Made by a program: the position numbers and the translations under genes. The notes under the pieces are model-generated. The model had not been told where the DNA came from. It did not search any database and saw only the letters and a list, made by a program, of their open reading frames with translations. A stretch of DNA of 64,000 nucleotides from Prosopocoilus inquinatus. Lineage: Eukaryota; Arthropoda; Insecta; Coleoptera; Lucanidae. Below, piece after piece: positions 46,040 through 56,995 of this stretch (position 1 is its first letter; each line of letters opens with the position of its first letter). The stretch lies in contig CM069876.1 of NCBI GenBank assembly GCA_036172665.1, positions 47,151,001 through 47,215,000 on the forward strand, in the 5' to 3' direction.

Positions 46040-46307
46040 AACAGCTGAACATTAATTATTAGGTATTTTAAATAAATAATTAAGTACATACAGGTAATTT
46101 CATATCAATAAAGAGCTCTTAACGAGTCGGATACTTATTTTGAATCACCCTATACGTGGTAGGCAAATAGTATTTGACTGGACCGTTGTTAGGCATTTGT
46201 TGTTTTTTCATTTTATTTTCCACGAAATAAATTTATTATTATGAACTTGGGGTACATTTTTGTGAATTTTTAACTATGTGGTGGCTACTAAAATATTTTC
46301 TTTTGCC

Positions 46308-46558
46308 TTCACTTGAATCGATGAGTGCATGCATAACCGTGTTCAGTCCAAATTTACTGTGTTGAGAAAACAGCAAATATCTTTTGCTAGATTTTTATTT
46401 TAAGTGAATTATTGGCTTAAAATTCTTTCAGATGAGGATAACTGAAGCCTCCTGAGGCCAATAATTACTCAAAATAAAAAACTAACAAAAGTTATTTGCT
46501 GTTTTCTCAACACAGTAAATTCGGACTGAACACGGTTATGCACTCATCGATTCACTTA
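46308..46558. mobile_element. ~250-bp foldback element
   Basis: The arms cgtgttcagtccaaatttac and gtaaattcggactgaacacg plus actgtgttgagaaaacagca extend about 100 bp. The centre holds a short cagatgaggataactgaagc segment. Confidence 0.8.
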
Positions 46559-46689
46559 CATCTTAATGTTGAAAGACGAACAATAATTGCATTGCTCTAT
46601 TGTTATTATTTATTCTGCGCATTATTTTTAATTTTGTTTGACTTGTGAAAGTTCCGTGCGTCTTAATTTAAAGGCACTCTTTGTTCCAG

Positions 46690-47239
46690 GCGTAAACGGA
46701 TTTCGAAAGAAAAAAGCGCAGATGAAAAGACAACCGAATGTCGAATATGTGATTCGAAATTCGCATCTCGTCAATCTTTGCGAAAACACATTTTGATACA
46801 TACCGGCGAGAAGCCGTACAGTTGTGACGTTTGCAATTATAAATGTCGACACCTTAGCAACTTGAAACAGCACAAGTTAATTCACACCGACGAGAAACCG
46901 TTTAGTTGTGATCTATGCGATTACAAATGCCGATATCTCTTTGGCCTGAAGCAGCACAAGTTACAGCACAGCGACGAGAAGCCGTTCGGCTGTAATCTTT
47001 GCGATTACAAAAGTCGGCGAATGCAATTGCTGAAGCAGCACAAATTAATTCACACCGACGAGAAGCCGCTGAGTTGTAATCTTTGCGATTTTAAATGCCG
47101 ACACCCCTTTAGCTTGATCCAACACAAGTTAAAGCACACCGACGAGAAGCCATTCACTTGTGATCTATGCGATTATAAATCCCGATATCTCTTGAGTTTG
47201 AAACGTCACAGGTTAAAGCACACCGGCGGGAAAGCGTAG
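46690..47239 (+). CDS. E16: C2H2 zinc-finger terminal exon, class B, 6 fingers
   Basis: The exon follows GGCACTCTTTGTTCCAG (AG at 46688-46689) in the shared phase and runs 182 codons to TAG. The leader is RKRISKEKSADEKTTEC. Six fingers have helix residues SQSK HSNQ YFGQ RQLQ HFSQ YLSR. Fingers 4-6 match fingers 13-15 of E19 in order (RQLQ, HFSQ, YVSR), so E16 resembles finger 1 joined directly to the last block of an E19-like exon. It ends TGGKA. AATAAA lies at 47394-47399. I chose the start from the acceptor; an internal in-frame start would lose the leader. Confidence 0.9.
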
Positions 47240-47442
47240 AGTTCTGTGATCTGGCACGAGTTAAGGGCACGTTTAAATTAATCCGAACTGCAAAAGATAA
47301 TATTGTTACGAATTGTGTCGTTTTATTTCAAATCATTTTAATTCAAACAGTCCCTCCACACCATAAATAAGGAGCTGTAGCGCTTATTTAACAAATAAAA
47401 CTTCCGTGTAGAGTGCAGTTCTGTTCTTACGCCCGTTCATGT

Positions 47443-47973
47443 TATACAAGGTGTTTCCTAAAAGGTGGAAGAAAATTGAAATATCATGTAGATAATCTCA
47501 TTTTAAGTTAAAATGAAAGAATAAAAAAGTTTCGATTTTTGCTTAGTTTCGGAGTTACATGAACTTAAAGTTAGATAATCGGGAAAAGTATTTAATGAAT
47601 GAAAACGTTGAACAAAAACATTAAAATATTACACAAAATTAGATGAAATTATAAAAAATTATTCGAAGCGTCCGCTTTTATGACGTGTACAGGGAAAATC
47701 TGTCTGCTCTGAATGTCTTGAACAGTAAAAATTAAAAAAAAAAAAAAATTGACATTACATTGATATACTTTTTTTCCTAACTAAAGTTTTAATAAGTTAC
47801 TTAAATTATTTCTGTTAATAATTAAAAAATTATTTCACTTTCTATTTTCAAACTCAGATAGCTCCGAAACTAAGCAAAATTTGATTTTTTTTTATTCTTT
47901 CATTTTAACTTAAAACACGATTCTCTACATGATAATTCATTTTTTTGTCACCTGTTATGAAACACCCTGTATA
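47443..47973. mobile_element. ~530-bp element with ~110-bp inverted ends
   Basis: The left end tatacaaggtgtttcctaaa … taagttaaaatgaaagaata is mirrored by tattctttcattttaactta … gaaacaccctgtata. The interior is AT-rich and non-coding. Confidence 0.8.
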
Positions 47974-48074
47974 TTACAGATTAATATCTATTATACTTAT
48001 ATTCATGAAATGTGAAAATTCCTCTTATTAGGTACTGAAACCGACCGGATCTTTAAACAGACTTTTTGTTTCAG

Positions 48075-49464
48075 ACGTGAACGGATTTCGAAAGCTGGAA
48101 CTCTAAACGGAAAGACATTCACCTGTCGCATATGTGATTCGGACTTTACGACTCGTCAATCTTTGCGAAGTCATGTATTGATACATACTGGTGAGAAGCC
48201 GTTCAGTTGTGATCTTTGCGGATATAAATGCCGACAAATCGGATACTTGAAACTGCACAAGCTAACGCATACCGGTGAGAAGCCGTACAGTTGCGATCAA
48301 TGCGGTTTCAAGTGCCGACACCTTGGAATTTTGAAGAAGCACAGGTTAATTCACAACGACGAGAAGCCGCTGAGTTGTGATCTATGCGATTATAAATGCC
48401 GGCAAATTGGGCACCTGAAGCTGCACAAGTTAAAACACACCGACGAGAAGCCGTACAATTGCGATCTGTGCGATTATAAATGCCGACAAATGCAAATGCT
48501 GAAGCGGCACATGTTAAGTCACACCGGCGAGAAGCCGCTGAGCTGTGATCTTTGCGATTACAGCTGCCGACAGAGTGCAGGTTTGAAACGTCACAAATTA
48601 ACGCATACCGGTGAGAAGCCGTTCAATTGTGATCTATGCGATTTTAAATGCCGAGATTTTGGAATCTTGAAAAGGCACATGTTAACTCACACCGACGAGA
48701 AGCTGGTGAGTTGTGATCTATGCGATTATAAATGTCGGCAAGTTGGATACTTGAAGCAGCATAAATTGAAGCACACCGGCGAGAAGCCGTTCACTTGCGA
48801 TTTGTGCGCGTTTAAATGTCGACACATTGGAATCTTGAAGAGGCACAGGTTAATTCACAACGACGAGAAACCGCTGAGTTGTGACCTGTGCGATTACAAA
48901 TGCCGGCAAATTGAACACCTGAAGCTGCACAAGTTAAAGCACACCGACGAGAAGCCGTTCAAGTGCGATCTCTGCGATTATAAATGCCGAGGAGTTTCAA
49001 ACTTGAAACGACACAAGTTGAAACATACCGGTGCGAAACCGTTCAGTTGCGATCGTTGCGATTACAGATGCCGACAGAGTTCAGGCTTGAAACGACACAA
49101 ATTAACGCATGCCGGTGAGAAGCCGTTCAATTGTGATGTATGCGATTTCAAATGCCGACGCATCGGAATCTTGAAGAGGCACAAGTTAACTCACACCGAG
49201 GAGAAGCTGGCGAGTTGTGATCTGTGCGATTATAAATGCCGAGGAATTTCAAACTTGAAACGACACAACTTAAAACATACCGACGCGAAGCTGTTCAATT
49301 GCGATCTTTGCGATTATAGATGCCGACAGAGTGGGGGATTGAAGCGACACAAATTAACGCATACCGATGAGAAACCGTTCAGCTGTGACCTGTGCGATTA
49401 TAAATGCCGATACGTCTTTAGTTTAAAACGGCACATGTTAACGCATGCCGCCGAGAAGCCGTAG
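48075..49464 (+). CDS. E17: C2H2 zinc-finger terminal exon, class B, 16 fingers
   Basis: The exon follows CAGACTTTTTGTTTCAG (AG at 48073-48074) in the shared phase and runs 462 codons to TAG. The leader is RERISKAGTLNGKTFTC. Sixteen fingers have helix residues TQSS QGYL HGIK QGHL QQMR QAGR DGIR QGYQ HGIR QEHL GSNR QSGR RGIR GSNR QGGR YFSR. Internal repetition is clear: the H-G-I, Q-x-H-L pair occurs twice (fingers 3-4, 9-10) and the Q-x-G-R, x-G-I-R pair occurs twice (6-7, 12-13). It ends AAEKP. AATAAA lies at 49475-49480. E20 has the same length, and E18 is a six-finger relative. Confidence 0.93.
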
Positions 49465-50033
49465 AGTTCACACAAATAAAGGCATATTCAAATTAAAGGC
49501 AATGCAATGGTCCGCTATTAATTATTGCTGCACTCATCGCGTAGATTGCATGAGGAAATGACGCGATCAACTGAGACAAGGATTTTTTAATCCTCGCTTT
49601 AATAACGACGATGGACAACACCAGTCACGTGATTTCCATATTTGTGCCCATAAAAGGAGAAATTCTTCATTTGTTTCCTTTGATTGGGTGTTACTTATTA
49701 CATTATATGACGAAATGACGCGATAAACTGAGATAAGGACTTTTTAATCCTCGCTTTATTAATAATTTTTTGTGCTTTTAGAGATTTAAAACCTCTTTCA
49801 CTGAAATATTTTCAAATCAGGAAGAATCTCGAATGTCCGAGGATTCGCTCGCTGTGTTGTTAAAATAAAAAAAAATTATACGTCAAATAATAAATTCATT
49901 CGTTTTATTATTTGGTTTTAGTATGTTAATGACTTGTTTGTGTTTCTGCAATTTTGAGTCAGATGATGATTTATATCTGAAAATTTTCCCAGTAATTTCA
50001 CGTCACAAAAATTCGTAATTGAAGTGAAAACAT

Positions 50034-50077
<44 letters not shown>

Positions 50078-50241
50078 TTTTATTGGCCAATCAACAATTT
50101 TGACAATTACAATATTAACAAAAGATTTTTATTTTGTAATTGATGACCAAAGGTCCTGAATCAGCTATTCTGCACTTTATTCACGCAATCCAAGTCACGT
50201 TCGCAATCTTAAGGAATAATTTTTCATTTCCGACCCGAGGT
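49465..50241. other. E17-E18 gap, first part
   Basis: It holds a two-copy repeat (aaatgacgcgat… ttttttaatcctcgcttta) at about 49554-49610 and 49712-49765, and (AAT)n at 50036-50077. The segment about 49955-50035 aligns with about 51788-51865 of the next intron. No gene is seen. Confidence 0.55.
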
Positions 50242-50747
50242 TATACAGGGTGTATTTTTAATAAGTGGCCAAACTTTAAGGGCCAATTCCTCCCACCGAA
50301 ATATGAAAAAAAGTTTCTATAAACATAGGTCCGCAAACGCATAGTTTCCGAGATATGATAAAATCATCGTAGGCAGCTACGATTTCATATTTGAAATCAC
50401 ACAATTTCCCTGAACAACTTTCCCAAATAACATTTCCGCGTATCTTGAAAAATAAAGGTACTTTACTCTTACGTCGATTTCAAACATTTCGATCTCCTCG
50501 GTTTATGACGATAGATAATCAGATTTTGGCAAGTGTATTTTAGGTTTGGGAAGATGCGGGAACTTTCATAAAGAATAAATTTTTCTGAGAAATTGATAAC
50601 AAAAAAGTTTCTCAATTTTTTTTGTGGACCCTATATCTCGAAAACTATGCGTTTGCCGAGGTATGTTTATATGAACTTTTCTTCATAATTCGATGTGAGG
50701 AACTAGTCCTTGACGTTTGTCCCCTCATAAAAATTACACCCTGTATA
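50242..50747. mobile_element. 506-bp long-TIR element, copy 3
   Basis: TATACAGGGTGTAT … ACACCCTGTATA, with the same arms and interior as 34272-34778. The flank cgacccgaggt is shared with copy 4. Confidence 0.85.
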
Positions 50748-50939
50748 ACAAAAGTGGCTTATTTTAGTCTCAATTACTTATCCTAGCAATTTGACAAATG
50801 AATTTTTCAACACCCTGTATATTACCTATTGATATCTATTAGATATATTCATACACTTGTGTGAAAATTCCTGTGAAATCTGTATCTTATTAATTAGTAT
50901 TGAAATTGATTGGATATTTAAAGGGACTTTCTGTTTCAG

Positions 50940-51489
50940 ACGTGAAGGAATTTCGAAAGCTAGAACCCTAAGCGGAAAGATATTCACCTGTCGCATATGT
51001 GATTCGAAATTTACAGTTCGTCTATCTTTGCGACGTCATATATTGATACATACCGGTGAGAAGCCGTTCAGTTGTGACCTTTGCGATTACAGCTGCCGAC
51101 AGAGTGCAGGCTTGAAACGACATAAATTAACGCATACCGGTGAGAAGCCGTACAATTGTGATCTATGCGATTTTCAATGCCGAGACAATGGGATCTTGAA
51201 AAGGCACAAGTTAATTCATACCGACGAGAAGCTGGTGAATTGTGATCTATGCGATTATAAATGTCGGCAAGTTGGATACATGAAGCAGCATAAATTAAAG
51301 CACACCGGCGAGAAGCCGTTCAATTGCGACTTATGCGATTACAAATGCCGAGTAATTTCAAACTTGAAACGACACAAGTTGAAACATACCGGTGCGAAAC
51401 CGTTCAGTTGCGATCTTTGCGGTTATAAATGCCGAAGCGTCTCTAGTTTAAAACGGCACATGTTAACGCATGCCGCCGATAAGCCGTAG
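50940..51489 (+). CDS. E18: C2H2 zinc-finger terminal exon, class B, 6 fingers
   Basis: The exon follows GGGACTTTCTGTTTCAG (AG at 50938-50939) in the shared phase and runs 182 codons to TAG. The leader is REGISKARTLSGKIFTC. Six fingers have helix residues VLSR QAGR DGIR QGYQ VSNR SSSR. In order these correspond to fingers 1, 6, 7, 8, 11 and 16 of E17, so E18 looks like an E17-type exon that lost ten fingers in whole units. It ends AADKP like E17 (AAEKP). AATAAA lies at 51578-51583. The intron before it is duplicated before E19. Confidence 0.92.
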
Positions 51490-51668
51490 AGTTGCGATCT
51501 GGCACATTTAAATTAATTTGAAATGCAAGCATAATATTGATGATGATTAATATTCAATTCAAATACTCTCCTTACACAATAAATTTACAAAAGTAAGAGG
51601 CTGTAACGCATATTTAATAAATAAAAGTTGTATAGAATACAGGTCTGTTCTTATGCCCGTTTATGTTA

Positions 51669-52512
51669 TATGGGGTGTTAAAAAATTCGTCTGCCAAATT
51701 GCCAGTACAACTAAATGAGACTAAAGTAAGTCATTTTTGTCATATAACCTATGGTCAGAAATTAACCATTTCAATTTCAAAATGCAAAAGTGATTTATAT
51801 CTGAAAGTTTTCCGACTAATTTCACGTCAAAAAAATTCATAATTGAAGTGAAAACATTTATTTCACGTTATTCACGCAGCCCAAATCACTTTCGCAACCT
51901 TAAGAAGTAATTTTTCATTTCCGACCCGAGCTTATACAGGGTGTATTTTTAATGGGGGCGCCAAACTTTAAGGGTCAATTCCTCACACCGAAATATGAAA
52001 AAAAATTTTTATAACCATGGGTCCGCAAACGCATAGTTTCTGAGATATAACAAAATCATCGTAGGCGGCCACGATTTCATATTTGAAATCACACAATTTT
52101 CCCGAACAACTTTTCCAAATAACATTTCCGCGTATCTTGAAAAATAAAGGTACTTTACTCTTACGTCGATTTCAAACATTTCGATCTCCTCGGTATATGA
52201 CGATAGATATTCAGATTTTGAGAAGTGTATTTTAGTTTTGGGGAGATGCGGGAACTTTCACAAAGAATAAATTTTTCTGAGAAATCGATAACAAAAAAGT
52301 TTCCCAATTTTATTCGGGACCCTGTATCTCAGAAACTATGCGCCTCCCGGCATTTGTTTATATGAACTTTTTTTCATAATTCGACGTGAGGAACCAGCCC
52401 TTGACGTTTGTCGCCTCATAAAAGTTACACCCTGTATAACAAAAGTGGCTTATTTTAGTCTCAATTACTTATCCTAGCAATTTGGCAAATGAATTCTTCA
52501 ACACCCTGTATA
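51669..52512. mobile_element. CAGGGTGTTaAAAAATTC-type element split by a nested long-TIR element
   Basis: The left end gggtgttaaaaaattcgtct … ccaaattgccag is mirrored by gcaatttggcaaatgaattc … aacaccctgtata ending at 52512. The long-TIR element 51933-52438 lies inside it. A further left end alone is at about 54270-54340. Confidence 0.65.
51933..52438. mobile_element. 506-bp long-TIR element, copy 4 (nested)
   Basis: Same family as 34272, 36961 and 50242. The shared flanks with copy 3 show that both were carried by duplication of the E18/E19 intron. Confidence 0.85.
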
Positions 52513-52623
52513 TTACCTAATAATATCTATTATTATACACTTGTGTGAAAATTCCTGTGAAATCTGTATCTTATTATTAGGGACCGAAATTGACTGGAGA
52601 TTTATAGAGACTTTTTGTTTCAG

Positions 52624-53929
52624 ACGTGAAGGGATTTCGAAAGCTAGAACTCTAAACGGAAAGACATTCACCTGTCGCATATGTGACTCGGTATTCACAA
52701 CTCGTCTTTCTCTGCGACGTCATATATTGATACATACTGGCGAGAAGCCGTTTAGTTGTGATCTTTGCGGATACAAATGTCGACAATTTGGATACTTGAA
52801 ACTGCACAAGCTAACGCATACCGGTGAGAAGCCGTACAATTGTGATCTATGCGATTTTAAATGCACGGTCATTGGAAACTTGAAAAAGCACAAGTTGATT
52901 CACATCGACGAGAAACCGCTGAGTTGTGATCTATGCGATTATAAATGCCGGCAAACGGGACACCTGAAGCTGCACATGTTAAAGCATACCGACGAGAAGC
53001 CATATAGTTGCGATCTATGCGATTATAAATGCCGGCAGACGCGAATGCTGAAGCAGCACAAGTTAATTCACACCGGCGAGAAGCCGTTGAGTTGTGATCT
53101 TTGCGATTACAGATGCCGACAGATTGCGTACTTGAAACGACACAAACTAACGCACACCGGTGTGAAGCCGTTTAACTGTGATCTGTGCGATTTTAAATGC
53201 CGAGAAAATCGAATCTTGAAACAACACAAATTAGTTCACATCGAGGAGAAACCGTTCAGTTGTGATCTGTGCGATTATAAATGCCGACGTCTCTTCAGTT
53301 TAAACCAACACAAGTTAAAGCACACCGACGAGAAACTGTTCACTTGCGATCTATGCGATTATAAATGCGGGCAAATCCAAATGCTGAAGCAGCACATGTT
53401 AATTCACACCGGCGAGAAGCCGCTGAGTTGTGACCTTTGCGATTATAGATGTCGACAGATTGCAAGCCTGAAACGACACAAATTATCGCATACCGGTGTG
53501 AAGCCGTTCAGTTGTGATCTATGCGATTTTAAGTGCCGGGACAATCGAAACTTGAAACAGCACAAGTTAATTCACACCGACGAGAAACCTTTCAGTTGTG
53601 ATATATGCGATTATAAGTGCCGGCATCTCTTTAGCTTGAAGCAGCACAAGTTAAAGCACACCGACGAGAAGCCGTTCAGATGTAATCTTTGCGATTACAA
53701 AAGTCGGCGAATGCAGCTGCTGAAGCAGCACAAATTAATTCACACCGACGAGAAGCCGCTGAGTTGTAATCTTTGCGATTACAGGTGTCGACACTTCTTT
53801 AGTTTGAACCAACACAAGTTAAAGCACACCAACGAGAAGCCGTTTACTTGCGACCTGTGCGGTTATAAATTCCGATACCTCGTGAGCTTGAAACGTCACA
53901 AGTTAACGCATACCGACGAGATTCTATAG
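52624..53929 (+). CDS. E19: C2H2 zinc-finger terminal exon, class B, 15 fingers
   Basis: The exon follows GAGACTTTTTGTTTCAG (AG at 52622-52623) in the shared phase and runs 434 codons to TAG. The leader is REGISKARTLNGKTFTC. Fifteen fingers have helix residues TLSR QGYL VGNK QGHL QRMQ QAYR ERIQ RFSQ QQMQ QASR DRNQ HFSQ RQLQ HFSQ YVSR. Fingers 5-8 and 9-12 form two similar four-finger blocks (QRMQ QAYR ERIQ RFSQ against QQMQ QASR DRNQ HFSQ), a direct duplication of a 336-bp unit. Finger 9 has CGQ in place of CRQ. It ends TDEIL. AATAAA lies at 53982-53987, next to a hairpin MITE. Confidence 0.93.
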
Positions 53930-53992
53930 AGTTGTGACTCCGGCCCAAGTTAAAAGCACATTCCAATTGGTTCGAATTGCAAATAAACATAT

Positions 53993-54122
53993 GCCGGATT
54001 AATTCACTTTCTGATAAATTTATCTGCCAGGTATTATTCTTGGAAACCATTGTATTGATAACAGTTTCCGAGGATATTACCTGGCAGATAAATTTATCAA
54101 GAGGCGGAAAAATCGGGCCTTA
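53993..54122. mobile_element. Hairpin MITE, copy 4
   Basis: The arms ctgataaatttatctgccag / ctggcagataaatttatcaa and loop ggaaaccattgtattgat are close to 44908-45040. Confidence 0.8.
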
Positions 54123-54384
54123 ATGTTGTTACGAATTGAGTCATCTTATTTCAAAACATTTCAATTAACTCACGCTTTAAACAATAAATTTGCAAAAATA
54201 AGGAACTGTATCGCTTATTTGACAAATAAAACTTCTATGCAATACTTGTTTGTTCTTGTACCCGTTAGTGTTATACAGGGTGTTAAAAAATTGGTCTACC
54301 AAATTGCCAGTATATCTAAATGAGACTAAAGTAACATACAGCCTTCATTATTATTATACACTTATATACCTCTTATAGTGTATA

Positions 54385-54567
54385 CTACAGGGTGATTCAG
54401 AATAAGTGTCCGATCCGTTAGGAGACTGGATAGGAAAATCTTCAATGTATTCTATCTTAAAATCTGTGCATATTACATCCTTTATGCATAGAGACTTTTT
54501 GTTTAGATTTTTTTCGCGTACTGTCTGTGGTTAACGGATTGGAACTTAATTTGAATCACCCAGTATA
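54385..54567. mobile_element. ~180-bp element with CAGGGTGATTCA ends
   Basis: cagggtgattcagaataagt … gtccgatccgtta is mirrored by taacggattggaacttaatt … tgaatcacccag. A lone right-end relative (tattttgaatcaccctatac) is at about 46136. Confidence 0.7.
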
Positions 54568-54660
54568 CCCATGCACCCACGACATGTGAAAATTCCTATA
54601 GAATGTGTCTCACCAATAAATTACTACTGTGCGGACGTTTAAAGAGACTCTTTGTTTCAG

Positions 54661-56050
54661 ATGTGAACGGATTTCGAAAGCCAGAACTGTAAACGGAAGA
54701 ACAATCGAATGTGGAATATGCAATTCGAAATTCACGACTCGCAGCTCTTTGCGAAGTCATGTCTTGATACATACCGGTGAGAAGCCGTTCAGTTGTGATC
54801 TTTGCGAATACAAATGCCGACAAGCCAGTACTTTGAAGAGCCACAAGTTAAACCATACCGACGAGAAGCCGCTAAGTTGCGATCTATGCGATTATAAATG
54901 CCGACGAATTGCACTGCTGAAGCAGCACAAGTTGAAACACACCGGCGAAAAGCCTTTCGATTGTGATCTATGCGATTTTAAATGCCGAGACGTAGGAATC
55001 TTGAAAAGGCACCAGTTAATTCACACCGACGAGAAGCCGCTGAGTTGTGACCTTTGCGATTATAAATGCCGGGAAGTCTCGAACTTAAAACGACACAAAT
55101 TAACGCACACCGGTGTGAAGCCGTTCAGTTGTGACCTATGCGATTATAAATGCTGGGAAGTTGGACGCTTGAAGCACCACAAGTTAAGGCACACCGACGA
55201 GAAGCCGTTCAATTGCGATCTCTGCGATTTTAAATGCCGAGACATTGGAATCTTGAGAAGGCACAGGTTAATTCACATCGACGAGAAGCCTCTGAGTTGT
55301 GATCTGTGCGATTATAAATGCCGGCAAATTGGGCACTTGAAGCTGCACATGTTAAAGCACACCGACGAGAAGCCGTACAGTTGCGATCTGTGCGATTATA
55401 AATGCCGGCAAATGCAAATGCTGAAGCAGCACAAATTAATTCACACCGGCGAGAAGCCGCTGAGTTGTGATCTTTGCGATTATAGATGCCGACAGAGTGC
55501 AGGCTTGAAACGTCACAGGTTAACGCATACCGGCGAGAAGCCCTTCAGTTGTGATCTATGCGATTTTAAATGCCGAGGCATTGGAGTCTTGCAAAGGCAC
55601 AAGTTAATTCACACCGACGAGAAGCTGGTGAGTTGCGACCTATGCGATTATAAATGTCGGCAAATCGGGTACTTGAAGCAGCATAAATTAAAGCACACCG
55701 GCGAGAAGCCGTTCGGTTGTGATTTGTGCGATTTTAAATGCCGGGACAATCGAAACTTGAAAACGCACAGGCTAATTCACAGCGACGAGAAGCCGTTCGG
55801 TTGCGACCAATGCGATTATAAATGTCGGCGAATGCAACTGCTGAAGGAGCACAAGTTAATTCACACCGACGAGAAGCCGTTGAGTTGTGATGTTTGCGAT
55901 TATAGGTGCCGACAAATTTCAGGCTTGATACGGCATAAGTTAACACACACCGATGTGAAGCCGTTCAGCTGTGATCTGTGCGGTTATAAATTCCGACACC
56001 TCTTGAGTTTGAAACGGCACAAGTTAACGCATACCGGCGAGAATCCGTAG
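54661..56050 (+). CDS. E20: C2H2 zinc-finger terminal exon, class B, 16 fingers
   Basis: The exon follows GAGACTCTTTGTTTCAG (AG at 54659-54660) in the shared phase and runs 462 codons to TAG. The leader is CERISKARTVNGRTIEC. Sixteen fingers have helix residues TSSS QSTS RALQ DGIR ESNR EGRH DGIR QGHL QQMQ QAGR GGVR QGYQ DRNT RQLE QSGR HLSR. It mixes blocks seen in E17 (QGHL QQMx QAGR … QGYQ) with blocks seen in E19 (DRN, RQL, final xLSR), suggesting unequal exchange between exons. Finger 6 has CWE replacing CRx. AATAAA lies at 56182-56187. Confidence 0.93.
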
Positions 56051-56336
56051 AGTTGCGGTCTAGCATCTAGTTAAGGGCACATTTAAATTAATTCGAGCTG
56101 CAATTAAAAATAATATTGCTAGGCATACACAGTAAATTTAAGCTGTAACATTTATTTATCGAATAACTTAATAATAAGTTAAATAAATTAGAAGTGAAAA
56201 TAATCGCTCTTTTCATTCGCCAGACGTTAACTGTTCTAGTTCTGTCTAGTCTGAGTGGTTACAGTTGCGCAATGCTTAGACCCACGCCATTCGTCCCCCG
56301 AAGCAACCTCTGACCCTTACCTCTTACCCACGGTAA

Positions 56337-56508
56337 GTAATCTCGAGCAGGGTTCGAACCCACGACCTTACAAAGTTTGTTCCAAGGCCGGTCTCTTATT
56401 CACTGGATCGTTACGCACGGTAAGTGGGTAATGACGATCCAGTGGTAAGGGACCGGCCTTGCAACAAAATTTTGTAAAATCGTGGGTTCGAACCCCGCTC
56501 GAGATATC
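56337..56508. repeat. Inverted pair of tRNA-like sequences
   Basis: The right copy reads gatccagtggtaagggaccg (A-box-like) … gtgggttcgaaccccgc (B-box). The left copy is its inverse (gggttcgaacccacgac … cactggatc). Acceptor stems are not convincing, so this is a SINE-type or foldback element, not functional tRNA genes. Confidence 0.65.
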
Positions 56509-56784
56509 CTCTGGGGTGGTTTACTCACTTCAGGCACCCTTCATCCCGCAAACTGTGTGGCTAGCTAGAGTTTCTCTAAAATTTTTGCAATATTCGCGTT
56601 ATTAACTAACAAAATAATTTAAAGGCCTTCTAATTTTTAATGGCCTCGAAGTTTCAACGGAAAGCCTTACAGAATAGACCTCTATACCTTTCGGTTTGCC
56701 TATAAATTTTTATATGCACCGCGTTTCATTACGAGCGGCGTGCGATATCGTCCGTTATTTTCTATTTTTTTTTGTATATACCAC

Positions 56785-56995
56785 CTGTGTGTAAGCCTAC
56801 ACCTGAGTATCCCCACAGACACGCCGACGCCCTTTTTTTTGTAATCCTACGCCTTAGTACTCCCGCAGACACGCCGACGCCCCTTTTTTTGTAAGCCTAC
56901 GGTAGAGTACTCCCGCAGACACTCCGACGCCCTTTTTTTTGTAAGCCTACGCCTGAGTACTCCCGCAGAAGCGCCGACGCCCTTTTTTTTAGCCC
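56785..56995 (+). repeat. Short tandem copies of the satellite core
   Basis: Four units of about 55 bp: gtaagcctacgcctgagtac, tcccgcagacacgccgacgc and ccttttttttg. This is the CG-rich half of the 102-bp satellite at 15.2-17.6 kb. One more copy is at about 59268-59310. Confidence 0.85.

Noticed and set aside
46425..46445. ttctttcag|atgagg inside a foldback, resembling a class A acceptor
   Set aside because: No finger sequence follows; it lies at the centre of an inverted-repeat element.
50857..50939. In-frame extensions upstream of E18 and E19 (CEICILL…-like peptides)
   Set aside because: The frame crosses a strong polypyrimidine tract and AG. The two introns are duplicates, so the shared open reading is inherited intron sequence rather than conserved protein.
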